From assembly GCA_025330725.1 (NCBI GenBank), contig JAIWND010000053.1, positions 62,001 through 126,000 of the forward strand: a stretch of DNA of 64,000 nt. The letters are read 5' to 3'. Of the stretch, positions 1 through 11,810 are shown one piece after another. The translations under genes and the position numbers were made by a program. Numbering within the stretch: position 1 is the first letter of the stretch; each line of letters opens with the position of its first letter. The notes beneath the pieces are model-generated. The model made no database searches. It saw only the letters and a list, made by a program, of their open reading frames with translations, and was not told the origin of the DNA. Origin of the DNA: Chlamydoabsidia padenii. Lineage: Eukaryota; Mucoromycota; Mucoromycetes; Mucorales; Cunninghamellaceae.

Positions 1-50
1 GCGTCTGACTACGAATCAGGAGATTCCAGGTTCGACCCCTGGTAGTCTCA
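1..50 (+). tRNA. tRNA-Arg(ACG), 5' part outside window
   Basis: These 50 bases match, base for base, the last 50 bases of the complete tRNA-Arg(ACG) genes at 6297 and 13863. They contain the anticodon arm with loop CTACGAA (anticodon ACG), the T arm and the 3' acceptor strand. The first 24 bases, the 5' acceptor strand and most of the D arm, lie before base 1. Confidence 0.9.
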
Positions 51-368
51 CACTCAATTTTTTTGACGCCGTTCAGCGGCGTTTAAAATGTTCTCCTGTC
101 GGCGGACGGATGTTGGTCTAATAGGTATCTGTGTTGTAGTATATTATTTGGTTGGGACAGTTGAATATTGTCTAAAGCTTGTTCTTTATTTTTTATGGAA
201 TAAGAGACATATTTATACTATTTCTAATATCCAAGATTATATAATATAAAGTAGATTATGGAAGGATCGAGATTGTAGTGGATTAAAAGTGAAGTAAAAA
301 TGAAAGAAGAGAAACAACCAGCTACCAAGAATTAAACCACCGTCCAGATTAGTCCCGACATCCAGTTG

Positions 369-845
369 ATACTGTTACGGCTAAACTTGAGTTTGTAAAA
401 GTGTGTTTTGGATGTATGAAGTAGTGAGCACCAGAATATTTTTGGTTTTGATTCAACCTTTGAGATGTACTTGAATGTACTTGTTAAATAAGAGAGAGAG
501 AAAAAGAGAATCCCAATTTGGAAAGCGGGATTTAAAAATAAAAATAGATGTAGATCTTGCACCAAAGTAAGATCACGAAAGACAATAGTTGCGCTTGTAT
601 GGTAACAATAAATAAGACAAATGGCAATAGTAAAGCCAATAAAAGTAGATCTTGTATCAAAGTAAGATCACAAAAGACATAGTTACACTTGTTAAGTAAC
701 TTGATAGACAAAGTGAATAGTCAAAGAGAAAAGCTCTTGTTAAGTTTTTTGGTGTTGAGAAACTTATTTACTGAAAAACTAAAGATTCAAAAAAGTTGAG
801 GGGGGGGAGAGGGGTATTTATACTATTTCAAAAATAAGGTTATGT
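369..845 (-). repeat. LTR-like repeat, copy 1
   Basis: It begins with TGTTACGGCTAAA and carries the block gtagtgagcaccagaat, shared with repeats near 6670, 7222 and 14114 and, inverted, near 58262. It ends near ggggtatttatact. Read on the minus strand this end gives TATAAATACCCC, a TATA-box-like string, and the other end gives TAGCCGTAACA. This suggests an LTR in minus orientation, the same direction as the Ty3 pol remnant next to it. The exact end near 845 is uncertain and no target-site duplication was found. Confidence 0.55.
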
Positions 846-1489
846 GCATGTGTGGCCGGCAGCAAAATTTAATTCCCCTCCCAGTTCATGAGTTCGTTGA
901 TTCTGAACAGTTCATTTTCGAACGCTGCAAGCGTTCCATCTTCAATATCCGCCCCCCCCCCTCGATAAGACGTGCCTCCATTTTGCCACCAGTCGTCATT
1001 TACTTCGAGTTCCCTGTGATTTTGTTGGCGCAAAGCATGATAATTAACACCGCCAAAAAGTTCGCCAACCATTTCTTTCATCCCACGCTTATATGTTATA
1101 CCATTGCCGATCAATTCTTTATGCCCCTTTTGTATGAGTGCTGGCACTACCACTTCCCTAATATACGTAGCCTTCTTTAACATCCAGTATCTCCTCTTAC
1201 AGGTGAGTTCAAAGATTTCCGACTTCATCTCCTACTATTTCGCTTTCTCATGATCAGCCTGTTCAGTAGGATCAAGAGACCAGAAGTCACTGTCTACTAA
1301 AATATGTTATTATAATGATAGAAATGCTTTTAACAACTTCGTTCGATTGATGTATGTGAAATGTGATCAAATGTGGTTTTTCGGGATTTAAATTTTGCAT
1401 GAATGTCGTTTTGGCTTTTTTTTTTTTTTTTTTTTAGTACAAATGAATCTCAATGGTTCATTTTTTCTTCTTCTCATCAATAGCCAAGT
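846..1489. other. Repeat-island spacer with an unassigned open frame
   Basis: No recognisable gene. A 119-codon minus-strand frame (869-1228) is open, with a C-tract inside it. It has no motif I recognise. Its place beside the Ty3 remnant makes a decayed retroelement segment plausible. A poly-T run follows near 1418. Confidence 0.35.
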
Positions 1490-3480
1490 CGTGATAGAAA
1501 ATCAGGTGCCTCTTGCTTGCGCCCACTTCTATACTTGATTTCGAAATCATAATCGGCCAGGTACTGTATCCAACTTGCCACTATGCCAGTCATCTTGGGT
1601 GTTTGTATTAACCATTTTAAAGGTAAATAATCTGATATAACAGTAAACTTTCCCGACAGATAAGGTCTGTAGTGTTGGTGTGATATATGAGTAGTATATA
1701 GAATACTAGTTTGAAAATAATGTTTTATTATAAAAATAAGAGTGAAGAAAAAAAGAAAAACATGATTGATCGACTGTCAGGGTCTTGACATTGTCGATCA
1801 TCTCTTCAAAAATAAAAAATAAAAAACTTGACTTGATTACTTTATGTAATCAATCAATGAAAATAAAAAATAAACAATGCCGGATACGACAAGGTCGAAA
1901 TATTTGCAGACTCCATACTAGTGCTAGACATTCTAATTTCGTTGCGCCGTAATTCATTTCGCTATTTTTCAATCCCCGGCTTGCATAAATTACCGGATGT
2001 TCTTTTCCTTCATCATCCAATTGAAATAGTATGGTTCCCAATCCTTCTTGAGATGCATCACATACTATAATAATGGGTTTTGAAAAACCCTCTCTTCGTA
2101 GGACTGGTGCCTGAGTCAGTTTTTACTTTAGGCAATTAAATGCATCTGTCGCCTTTTGATCCCAACCTTTCTATTGTTTGATCATGCAACGGTCGTGCAA
2201 TTACAGCAAAGTTTTGAATAAACCTTCAATAACATGAAGCCAATCCAATGAAACTTCGAATTTGCTTGAGTGTTTTAGGCTGTGGGAAATCTTGGATCTT
2301 TTTGATTTTGTCTTCATCTGTCTTGATTCCATCCATTGTTATGATGTATCCAAGGAACTTTAATTCCTCTTTGAAAAAAGTGCATTTGTCAATGTTAAAC
2401 AAAAGATTCCCATGTCTTGCACAAATAAAACCTTGTCGCAGATCAACTATTCACCAATCCCATAGGTAACATTTCATATTAATATGTGCCAAACTTCGTT
2501 ACGAATCCAGTCAGTTTTTTACTTTCTTCTTTCAGGGGTATTTGATGAAATTCCGTTCGGAGATCCAAAACTGAGAAAATGCATGAATTTCCAATTTCAT
2601 CAATCAGGTCGTCGATCTTAGGTAAGGGGTATGCATCCACTTTGGTATTTGCATTCAACTTTCTATAATCCACTACCATACGATAATCACCATTTTTCGT
2701 CTTCGCTAATACGATCGGAGCAGTATAAGGTGTGTTTGCTGGTTTGATGATTCCCAGTTCACATAGACGATCCACTTCCTTCTTCAAATATTCTTGTTCC
2801 ACTGGTGCCATCCGATAAGGTTTACATCTTATGGGAGGAGCATTTTTTCTTTCAAAATAATATAATAATGTTGTTCTTCCATCCTGTCATTATGCCAATC
2901 GAGCACATCTTGAAATTCTGACAAGAGGTCAAAAAATGATTATTCAATTCCCGCCGGTATGTTCCCGATTTGGATTTTTCTTTTTTGTCTGGATCCAATG
3001 GTTCATGATATTGATAATTATGATCTTCACCAATAGTAAGATGTGTCAACTTATATCCCAATGCTTGTTCATCATCAGCTTCTTCTTCAATCTTGGCCAT
3101 GCATTGAGCCATAATGAATTTTGAAGGATATTCTTTAGGATCATCTGTGAAATTGATACCAACACAATAATCAGGAAGTAGATAGTCATCACATGATATA
3201 CCAGATTGTATGTAATTAATAGTAGGTATGACTTTTCCACAGTAATAGGCAAATCAAGAGTACATATAAGTTGTGTGAATTGAAAATTGATTTCCCGACT
3301 TTTTCTTGATTTCCAAAGTATCATCTTCATGTTCCTCCACAGTTAATTGATAAAGTTCTTCTTCTTCTACATCATCATCATCATCCTCTTCATTATTATC
3401 TTCATTTTCACCATGTTCCCATTCTTCATCGTGAGTTTCTTCATCAGTGAGATTATCAGGATAATCATATTTCGGCAAAA
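1490..3480 (-). pseudogene. Decayed Ty3/gypsy pol (protease-linker, RT, RNase H)
   Basis: Reverse transcriptase is clear at 2479-2811: the translation includes RLCELGIIKPANTPYTAPIV, then the DYRMVVDYRKLNANT and VLDLRTEFHQIPL blocks typical of Ty3/gypsy RT. RNase H follows at 1892-2041 (DDEGKEHPVIYASRGL, then NYGATKLECLALVWSLQIF) and resumes at 1490-1667 (LSGKFTVISDYLPLKWL, then DYDFEIKYRSGRKQEAPDFL). An acidic linker and gag-pol junction region occupies 2852-3480. The frame is broken by stops and shifts. No integrase or chromodomain can be seen, so the element is dead. RNase H is interrupted by a solo LTR (1668-1891). Confidence 0.9.
1668..1891. mobile_element. Solo LTR (224 bp) inserted in the Ty3 RNase H
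   Basis: The insertion starts TGTAGTGTTGG, ends CCGGATACGACA, and is flanked on both sides by AGGTC, a 5-bp target-site duplication. Removing it and one AGGTC rejoins the RNase H frame across the expected FR-Y-L-G segment. Its ends are imperfect inverted repeats with TG...CA termini, as in LTR retrotransposons. A hairpin lies inside it: gatcgactgtca pairs with tgacattgtcgatc near 1770-1800. No other copy was seen in the window. Confidence 0.85.
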
Positions 3481-3601
3481 GATCTTCTGTAACCGAAATT
3501 ATCTTGACTTGGGAAGGACCACGAACCTTCCCCTTCCCCCAAAAATCACATAAATTGAACTCCCGACAGGTTTTGAATTTATGGGTTATGAATTGTTAGC
3601 A
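3481..3601. other. Spacer, no gene seen
   Basis: AT-rich sequence between the pol remnant and the first SINE-like copy. Nothing recognised. Confidence 0.4.
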
Positions 3602-3774
3602 AAGCTCCACTGCCTCAATGGACAAGTGATTCTCATGACAAAAGTGACCATGAGCATTCATTAGCCTATTTCCAACAAATTTTACATTATGGCCAATATA
3701 CCAAGTCCAGTGTATGGAGCAGTATAGCCTCAAGATTGTTTTACCCTGACTTTTGTAAAAAAAAAAAAAAAAGT
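3602..3774 (+). repeat. SINE-like repeat, subfamily A copy 1
   Basis: It has a tRNA-like head (gctccactgcctcaatggac), a body with tatttccaaca and ccaag blocks, and a poly-A run at its 3' end. A second copy lies 244 bp downstream. The head resembles the acceptor and D-arm part of a tRNA gene, as in tRNA-derived SINEs. Confidence 0.55.
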
Positions 3775-3846
3775 TGCAGAATGAAAAATTGACACAAGAC
3801 CAAACTTAATTGAAAACCCGCTTACCCTCGCCTTGAATCTAGAGAG

Positions 3847-3995
3847 AGCTCTACTAGCTTAATGAACAAGTGATCCTCATGACAAAAGTGACCATGTGCA
3901 TTCCTTAGCCTATTTCCAACAAAGTTTACATAATGGCCATTGTACCAAGTCCCTTGTATGGAGCAGTATAGTCTCAAGATCGTTTTACCCTGACT

Positions 3996-4030
<35 letters not shown>
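3847..4030 (+). repeat. SINE-like repeat, subfamily A copy 2
   Basis: Same order of blocks as the copy at 3602 with scattered substitutions, ending in 30 consecutive A residues (4001-4030). Confidence 0.55.
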
Positions 4031-4032
<2 letters not shown>

Positions 4033-4060
4033 TGTAGCTCACCATAGAAAATTTTGGCTC

Positions 4061-4128
4061 GTGTGGACGGGCTTCACTCCATGTGGACGGGATTCGAGTG
4101 CCTCCAACGGGCTCTCGCCCGTCTACAC
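4061..4128. repeat. Inverted repeat (hairpin)
   Basis: Arms gtgtggacgggc (4061-4072) and gcccgtctacac (4117-4128) are complementary except at one position. A third related piece, atgtggacggg, lies in the loop. Confidence 0.5.
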
Positions 4129-4194
4129 AGGAATTCGGGATTTCAACATTCAACATGTGTTACAACCCCGAAAAGTTTATATTCACTTCCTCAC

Positions 4195-6296
4195 TTTCAA
4201 ATAGCGGTATTTAAAATCTAAATAAAAGAGAGAGGGACAAACAATTTGTTTTTTAGAGGCATCGTGCCACTTTAATCTTCATCTTTCTTCTTCTTCCCTC
4301 CTTTCTCTTTTCCCTCTTATTTACTCACCCTTAACATGGCATTATGACTGTACTGTACCATCGACGATGGATTGATAAACTACTGATTACAAGCAAGTTG
4401 CCAACTTCACCAAGCACGTAATTCACCAACTACCACCACTTACAACGAATACCCAACTTTAGCACAAATATGAAACTCACGTTGGTTGGAAACGAATAGG
4501 CGAAGATGAACAAAAGTGGTGACGAAACAACTGACTCTGTGGTAATGGAGTATGTTTTACTAATGGCGATGAATCTCTAACGGAGGGAAAGAGGATGGTA
4601 ACGTAAAACAGTCTGCGCCCTTCATCAAGATTTTGATACTAATACTTTTGCTTCTCTCTTCGTCTTTCTTCATGTTTAGGTAGAATAAGTATATACTAAC
4701 TCCTTGTGTATGGGCTATGTACTGATGATGGACAAACTAAGAGAAAAGGTAAAGCAATTAAACAACAGGAAAAAAAAAGAGGAGGTGCTGTGAAATGGGC
4801 CTTTCTATTTTGAGTCAACAGCTTCATCAAGGCTCTGAGACTAATACCTCTCTTTTCTCTCTCTCTCTTACTGTTTATCTAGGTGAATAGGTGGTTCAAA
4901 TACCAGCAAACGTAAGCAACAACTTGGACGACAGATCATCTATTTACCTGAATCGCCGTCTATGATGACAATTGCGTGTAATAATGAACAACAAGGGGAT
5001 TTCGGCACGGCAACAACTTCCGACCATCGACTAACATGACTATCAAAAAAGTGACCACAATCCGGTCGTGTGGCTCCACCTTGATTTATCGACGAACTAG
5101 ACAGCTACTACATACATTCAACAACTAGATTCAATTGGTCGTGCATACGAGTAAATTGGGCATACATCAACCATCAACCATCAACCATATCAATTTTACC
5201 AATCATATCACCACAAAGTCTTTCGCCTTTATTAACATATCAAAAAAAAAAGGTCTCGAAGGATCTGGAAATGGGTGATCTCATCAAAATCAATATCTCA
5301 AATGAAATATGGGCTGGGCTGGGCTAGCAATCACAATCACAATCACCAACAAAATGATGATGATTGGCGAATGGCAACTTGAATGACTTTGGATCGATCA
5401 TTAATGCTACTTCTACCTCACATGTTATATTAAGTGATGGTCAACAAGATGATTCAAACAGGTAATTCTTTTCAACAACATGAATTGGATTGGACGATGA
5501 ACAAGGTGATGGCAGTTTCTTGTTTTATCTCTCTTCCCTTCTTCACTAATATAGTTTAGGTTTTTTTTTTATCAATCCCTCTCCTTTTCAATATAGTATA
5601 GAAATGATTCTTGTTTTTAAATGGTTATAATAAAAAAAAAATCATATGTAACACTTTATACATAGGACTTTGTGGTAAACGGAAAAGTATTGGGTAGTTG
5701 ATTGTCTGTTGGCCTAATACATATGAATAGAAATGAATGGTGCTGAATGACATGACGTTAGGATCACATATATCGTTCTCATGAAGTCGGATTTGACAAG
5801 CACGACCTCTAATCGAGAAACTAGTCTCTTACTATTATACTTCTTCCTTTTTTTTTTTTTTTTTTTGAAAAAAACATCGATTCTTCTGGATGTGGATTGC
5901 CCCTAATTCTGTGAATTAGTTCGCTGAAATTGCACATTCATGCAGAATCAGAATATATAATTGATTTTTTTTCCTTTGTCAAAAGTTGTCATGCATGATA
6001 CACCATATACACTCTCTTTTTGATTTTTTGCAACCCCGTCAATATATTTCCGAAAGTTCGAAATCCCGTTGTTCAAAAAACCAAAAGAAAAAAAAAGACC
6101 TCATTGATCAAATCAGGAGCACTGACGCCCTACTCAATTATATTTAACTCCCGCCATCAATGCAAAACTACATTTTTTTTGTCCGCTCCTTTTGCATATT
6201 CCGAATACACCAATGAAATCACTTTTTAAATCACGTGTATTTTCAAATCCCGACGTTGTGATTTATATAGCAGCAAGCAGTTTTTTTATTATCTGA
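4195..6296 (+). repeat. Repeat module X, copy 1
   Basis: About 2.1 kb leading up to a tRNA-Arg gene. It recurs at 11925-13862 in the same orientation and at 58475-60470 inverted, with mostly small differences. Shared landmarks include ggcattatgactgtactgta, gggctgggctgggctagcaa, and a TTTATATA string about 25-35 bases before the tRNA. There is no convincing coding frame; the open frames are short and not shared between copies. CGGGATTTGAA lies at 6242-6252 (minus). Confidence 0.85.
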
Positions 6297-6370
6297 GGGA
6301 CTATGGCCCAATTGGACAAGGCGTCTGACTACGAATCAGGAGATTCCAGGTTCGACCCCTGGTAGTCTCA
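6297..6370 (+). tRNA. tRNA-Arg(ACG), copy 2
   Basis: The 74-base cloverleaf folds as acceptor GGGACTA/TAGTCTC with one G-T pair, a D arm, an anticodon stem TCTGA/TCAGG closing loop CTACGAA (anticodon ACG, Arg CGN), T stem CCAGG/CCTGG with loop TTCGACC, and an A discriminator. It has no intron. It is identical to the copies at 13863 and 58401. Confidence 0.95.
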
Positions 6371-6413
6371 TTCTCATATTTTTGCACCCGTTTCCAAAAA
6401 GTCACGTGACTTT

Positions 6414-7000
6414 TGTTACGGCTAAATGTGTATTGTTACGGCTAAATATGTATGGATTTAGGTAACGTGGGTGTGTTTTTGTGGTTTTTGTGTTTTTATA
6501 TGAGTGTTGTAGATATGTTATTATCTTTAGATAATGTAAATTTGCGTTTATAGAGTCCAAATAGGAAATTCAGGAACCAGTCAAAGTGTGCTTGGTTCGG
6601 AGGTTAAATTGATTTTCTTTTCTCTCTTGTAGAGATGGATTGATTCAAGTAGATCGTTTGAGTTTAAAAAGTAGTGAGCACCAGAATATTTGTGGTTAAT
6701 ATTCAACCTTTGAAGTAAAATAATAAAATAAAATAAAGTCAAGACTTATAGTCTGAAGTAATAAAATAAAGGACTTCTATATCAATGATAGAGTCAAAAA
6801 CAAATCAAGTTTCTATATAGATGATAGAAACAAAGTAAAATAAGACAGTAGTTTTGGTGGATCAAAGTCCTTTGTACTGAATTTTATATAAAAGGGTTGA
6901 GTAAATAATATATATTATACTTATAAACTGAAAAAAACTAAATTGTGGGGAAAGGTGGGGTATTTATACTAAATTATGAAATAAGGGGTAATTATATGTA
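6414..7000 (-). repeat. LTR-like repeat, copy 2
   Basis: It starts with TGTTACGGCTAAA 43 bases after the tRNA, repeats that start once more at about 6430, and carries the gtagtgagcaccagaat block (6671 on). It reaches ggggtatttatactaaat near 6975. Reverse orientation is inferred from the TATA-like string. The end is uncertain. Confidence 0.5.
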
Positions 7001-7152
7001 AGGGGGCGGTCATGGCGGTGAGTACGGTAGAAAATGTGAAGACAGTAAGTGCGGCAAAAAAATTATGAGAAGCGCCAAAGATGGCTTGCAGGAAATCGTC
7101 CATGTTAGGCCCGAAATTTCGTGCCTCAGGCTCAACACTTTTGTTGTGGGTA

Positions 7153-7535
7153 TTGTTACGGCTATACTTGGTTAAGTGTAGGTAACTTGGGTTTGTAAAG
7201 GTATGATTTGTTTGTTTGATAAGTAGTGAGCACCAGAATCTTTTTGGTTTAGATTCAACCTTTTTGAATGTACTAGTAAAAAAAAGAGATCCCGATTTCG
7301 AAAGCGGGATTTGAAAATGAAATAAAAATGTAGATCTTGTATCAAAGTAAGATCATTAAGGCAAAGTTACGCTTGCAAGTAACTTGATAGACAAAGTAGA
7401 TAGTAATAGAAAAGGCTCTTGTTAAGTTTTTTGTTATAGAGAAACTTTATTGTGTGTAAAAAGCTAAATATTTTAAAAAGGTGGGTGGGGAGATGGGGTA
7501 TTTATACTAAATCTTCGAAATATTGGGTTGATAGT
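7153..7535 (-). repeat. LTR-like repeat, copy 3
   Basis: A shorter relative of the preceding repeat: TGTTACGGCTATAC start, the gtagtgagcaccagaat block at 7222, the blocks tagatcttgtatcaaagtaa and acttgatagacaaagta also seen near 640-710, and a ggggtatttatactaaat end. CGGGATTTGAA lies at 7305-7315. Confidence 0.5.
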
Positions 7536-7850
7536 GTTTGATAGAGAAAGTGGAATAAAAGATGCCAGAAAACAGGGGTTCGGGAGTAGGTTCAGGAGTA
7601 GGGTAACTAAATTGGATGTTCGCTTCTTCTGATTGGGCTAGGCCTCAGCTTATCAAACCACCGATGTTGAAGACTTCTTTTTTTGTTCAAGAATGATGTT
7701 GAAGGCTTCGGCCTGAAGCCTCACCGCTCCAACAATGTCCAAATGGTGTTGGAAGAATCTACATCAAATTTACTTTGGCCCGGAACTTTATTTGATCTCT
7801 ATTGGGGAATTACCAGGCGCACGGAAAGTGTGCACGGGATTTTAGTAAGA

Positions 7851-8020
7851 GCTCTGATGGCTTGACGGTGAACTGATGCTAATGATTAAAGTGGTGATGC
7901 GGACACTATATCATATTTCCAACATACTTTACCGCAAAAGCCAAGCTCCAAGATTCTTATGTCGGTCAGTCCAGACTTGCGATGACTTTTACTTGTCATT
8001 TGTAAGAGAAAAAAAAAAAA
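7851..8020 (+). repeat. SINE-like repeat, subfamily B copy 1
   Basis: It begins gctctgatggcttgacggtg, contains catatttccaaca, aaaagccaagctccaag and cttgcgatgacttttac, and ends in an A-rich tail. It is tandem with the copy at 8082, with a period of about 231 bp. Confidence 0.5.
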
Positions 8021-8081
8021 TACGAAGAGGACGCAGATTTCATTTTCAAATTCCGCCTGCCTCTACTAAGATTTGGAAAGG

Positions 8082-8230
8082 GCTCTACTCGCTCAATCGT
8101 TAACTGATGCTAATGATTAAAGTGGCGATGTGGACACTATAGCATATTTCCAACATAAGTCACTGCAAAAGCCAAGCTCCAAGACCCTTGTGTCGGTATG
8201 TTCAGGCTTGCGATGACTTTTACCTTTTCT
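8082..8230 (+). repeat. SINE-like repeat, subfamily B copy 2
   Basis: Same blocks as the copy at 7851, with head gctctactcgctcaatcgtt. The A-rich tail has been replaced by a T-rich run. Confidence 0.5.
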
Positions 8231-8294
8231 TTGCGACGAAGATTTTTTTTTTCTAGACGAAAGGAAACCTCATTTTCAAATGCCGAACATCAAA

Positions 8295-8381
8295 ATTCCG
8301 TGCGCCTAGCAATTCCCTCCATCCATCAAATTGGAATGGGATGGATGAGATGCATGGATGGAAGACAGCGGCGCACGGAAT
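8295..8381. repeat. Foldback element
   Basis: Arms attccgtgcgcc (8295-8306) and ggcgcacggaat (8370-8381) are perfectly complementary. Nested inside are ccatccatc and gatggatg, which also pair. Related strings recur at 7818 (gcgcacggaaa) and at 50907-50935 (ggaatgggatggatgg). Confidence 0.55.
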
Positions 8382-8609
8382 TCCAATTCAAAGACCTACT
8401 TATAGGAAAGCCACCCTTCTCTCTTTCAACCCTTATATATCATTATTGCTGTCAGGATTCGAAGTTTTGCATAAATGTGGATTTCACTGCAATCATGTAT
8501 TGTACATGATTATACCTAATTCATCGTGCAATCGTGCAATTTACAAGATAAATCGTGGGTTATTTTTTACCGCGATAGGTAAAATCATAACATGCAGTTG
8601 GAGTGAAGA

Positions 8610-11600
8610 CATGCAGATACATCAAGGTTATTGTACATATTTATTAAAAAACTACCCCCTTTCAAATCGATATATGGGAATGAGAAGTCCAGTAAAAAGC
8701 CATTTAATGTAATTGGGTAATTAGCTGTACGTCAAACGTTCATTAGTCCTGTCAAGTTATAAGACAGTAAATGGTAGTGAATAAGATCAGTGGTTTTATT
8801 TAATAAGATCATATAGATATTAATAATATATAGTCTATGGGGGATAAGGGATAATAACCAACACAATATGACAATATAATAAACACTATTGTAATAATAT
8901 AAAAGAAGCCAGTTCACTAATTGGCATTTTTTCTTGCTTGATTAACTTGAGTTTGTCAACAGCTGCCATAACAGGATTTGAGTCTTCATTATATTGATGT
9001 AATAATTTGCCTTTCAGTGCCACCTAGTCCTTCTTGATAGCCCGTTGTAGCCGAGAATACCAACTAAAAGCTTGCCCTTCCAACACAGCTTGGTAGTTCT
9101 TCTACTATTTCCACAGGACTGTAGCCAAATAATTCTGCCAGAGATTCGTCTCTTGCCATCCATTGCTGTGTTTCCGTTACAAAAGTTGGAATCTAGTCCA
9201 TCGTCGTCGTTCCAAGTAGGTATTAGAGATGATCTTGTCATTCACGTCATTCCTTGCCACATTACATAAAACAAGTATGCAACAACCAACAAGAAGACAA
9301 AGCCTATAACCAGAAGAAATGTGATTACTAATCTTGTCTTTTTTTGTTTTTTCTTCCTTTTTTACTTACTTCAAGTACCAGCAACAAAGAGAGATCATAC
9401 ACCACAAGTGACAACAAACATGGAAGGCAAGTAACAATACATGAAGACAAACCTGCAATACGAACAAGAAGTGTGATTAGTAACATTGTCTTTAATTGTT
9501 TTTTTTTTCTTTACTTACCATAAAGTACCCGTAAACATTGTATATCATGATCCATCCCCATGAATCAAATGGAGCGCCGTAACTGGTGGCGAATGCAACA
9601 AGCCCGAGATCAGGTAGATCCACATAAATGCTTCAACATACCAGACATCCCGCTTTACCAGCACAACCCATTCGCTAGCAGATCCAGGTTTGGAACAGGA
9701 CACGATGTCGCCTACGTCCTGCCACGGTAAAAAGGCTAAGCCTAATCACTATTCTACACAAAGGTAGCCGCCTCGCAAAATCTGCCAACTTATCCATTTG
9801 ATTACTAACAAGAGACTTCACATATCAGGGACAAAGAGAGAGATCATACACCACAAGAGACAACAAATATGGAAGCCATGTAACAATACAGGAAGACAAA
9901 CCTACAATAAGAGCAAAAAGAGTGATTAGTAACCTTGTCTTTGCATATATATTTTTTCTTTACTCACTTTGTACCAGAAGCCAAGAGAGATCATGAAACA
10001 CCAGACACAATAATCAAGTAGGAAAGCCCAACCATAATGAAAGATGACAAGCCTGCAATAAGAGCAAGAAGGAAGATTAGTAACATTGTCTTTTCTTGTT
10101 TTTTCTTCTTTACTTACAATAAAGTACCCGTAAACATTACACATCATGATCCATCCCCAAGAATCAAATGGAGCGCCGTAACTGGTGGCGAATGCAACAA
10201 GCCCGAGAATAGGTAGATCCACATAAATACTTCAACATACCAGACATCTCGCTTTACCAGCACAACCCATTCGCTAGCAGATCCAGGTTTGGAACAAGAC
10301 ACGATGTCGCCTACGTCCTGCCACGGCAAAAAGGCTAGGCCTAATCACTATTCTACACAAAGTAGCCGCCTCGCAAAATCTGCCAACTTATCCATTTGAT
10401 TACTAACAGGAGACTTCACATATCAGAGGCAAAGATGGAGCATAAACCTAGTGTAAGTAATTAACAATTCAGTTAGAGTATAAAACAGTAACAATTTTGG
10501 CGGAGTATCATTCAAGATGCATTGACTTACCTTTATGACCAGAATCACAATAAGAGGGAGGAAGCCAAGAGATTACAGCGAATACAAAAAAGGTTTTCAT
10601 ATAGACGGCCATTAGGTGATTCATGGATTACTTTTGTGTGGGAATTAATCTATCATGTAATCATGACCAGCAATAGGAATGAGTGCGGGGGACAACTTGT
10701 CTGTCAAGCACAGGCTCTTGAAGGGGGGGGGGTTGTTTAAAGTGCAAGTTTTTGTATAGGGAGTTTTTTTTTAAAAAATAAAGAGGGAAGAGAAAGGAAT
10801 TTTAAAAATCACGTTTTTATAGTTCTCGACGTGACGGGATTTTAATAACTTCGCGGAAAAGCATTTGCTTTTTCTTTGTCTTCCCAATCCAAAGACATTC
10901 GACTTGGTCCTCTTCAACAGGGAACTTTTATTGTTGTAATGATTGAATGATGAAGATAAACAAAAAGAGGTGACGAAGCAACTGACTCTATGGTAGTAAT
11001 GGGCTCTCTTGGAAATCATCCAAACTGGATCAACATGGTAAAGGTAAAAGAAAGGCACGAAGAGAAAGGGGTAGTAATGTATACTGTCTCTTTCTTCTTG
11101 GACAATCACCTTACCCAAGATTACAATACTAATGCTTTTCAATTCATGTTGATGTAGAATCGATACTTACCAATTGACCTTGGACAAATCTCTTTTTTGG
11201 CTGATACAACAAACTGGGAAAAAGGACGACCTTCTCTGAATGGAATGCAATAGGCTTTGGTTGAAAAGAAGAATAATGCTATCGCAGACGCTGTGGACAT
11301 CGATGGAGAATTGGGTAGTCAAGTGCGACGATGGTACACCTCTTGATTGCAAATTGGGATATATATGAATGTCAAATCAATCATTGGTCCAGCAAGATCA
11401 AATTATGATGTCTTGTGAATAACAATAGTGGTAGATTGGTTTTATTGTAAATATAGTGTTATATTTAATCTTAATGTCAATAAAGTCTTGTTTTATCATA
11501 TGTTTGTTGGTTAATATAAAAAGGTTTATCAATGAAGGTGTTTCTATCATAAATGATTTATGTATCACGATCGATAACACCTACATACACGATGAATAGT

Positions 11601-11810
11601 GTAAAATTCATGCTTTTTTTTTTGCACGTGCAACCAAAATTAGCTGGATAGCTTAAATACCTACGCCCCCCCCCCGGGCTACCCCCAATTGATGCTATTA
11701 CTTCTGCTGCTGTTGCTGTTGCTATGTTCTTGTTGGAGATATTGATGTTGGCAGTGGACTAAAAGCACAAAAAAAAAAAAAAAGGATGTTGAGGATGAAG
11801 ATAAGAAAAA
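8610..11810 (-). repeat. Repeat module Y, left arm
   Basis: About 3.2 kb that reappears inverted at about 60796-64000. Identity is very high: 60- and 75-codon translated segments (11398-11580 and 9014-9241) are identical in the other arm. On the minus strand it contains a gag-like pseudogene, a cassette of about 598 bp present twice in tandem, and several pieces bounded by GTAAGTAAAG donors and TTACTAAT...CAG acceptors. Frames between these sites are interrupted, so no protein is called. Confidence 0.8.
8880..9300 (-). pseudogene. Gag-like pseudogene, left copy
   Basis: The minus strand reads NDVNDKIISNTYLERRRWTR, shifts frame to WMARDESLAELFGYSPVEIV and ELPSC, then shifts again to WYSRLQRAIKKD, LKGKLLHQY and LKLIKQEKMSISELASF. 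The order, hydrophobic acidic helix, WY motif and a terminal IKQ...SI.EL segment, fits the retrotransposon gag (capsid) fold of Ty3-type elements. Two frameshifts make it inactive. The family call rests on pattern only. Confidence 0.45.

Noticed and set aside
5160..5190. Short ATCAACC repeats as a possible CRISPR or satellite
   Set aside because: Three 8-base units only, in a fungal genome; ordinary simple sequence.
8341..8712. 123-codon frame spanning the foldback
   Set aside because: It reads through an inverted repeat and has no family features; not shared by another copy in the window.
11398..11580. 60-codon frame identical in both Y arms
   Set aside because: Identity reflects recent duplication of the whole arm, not protein conservation; it is AT-rich and motif-free.
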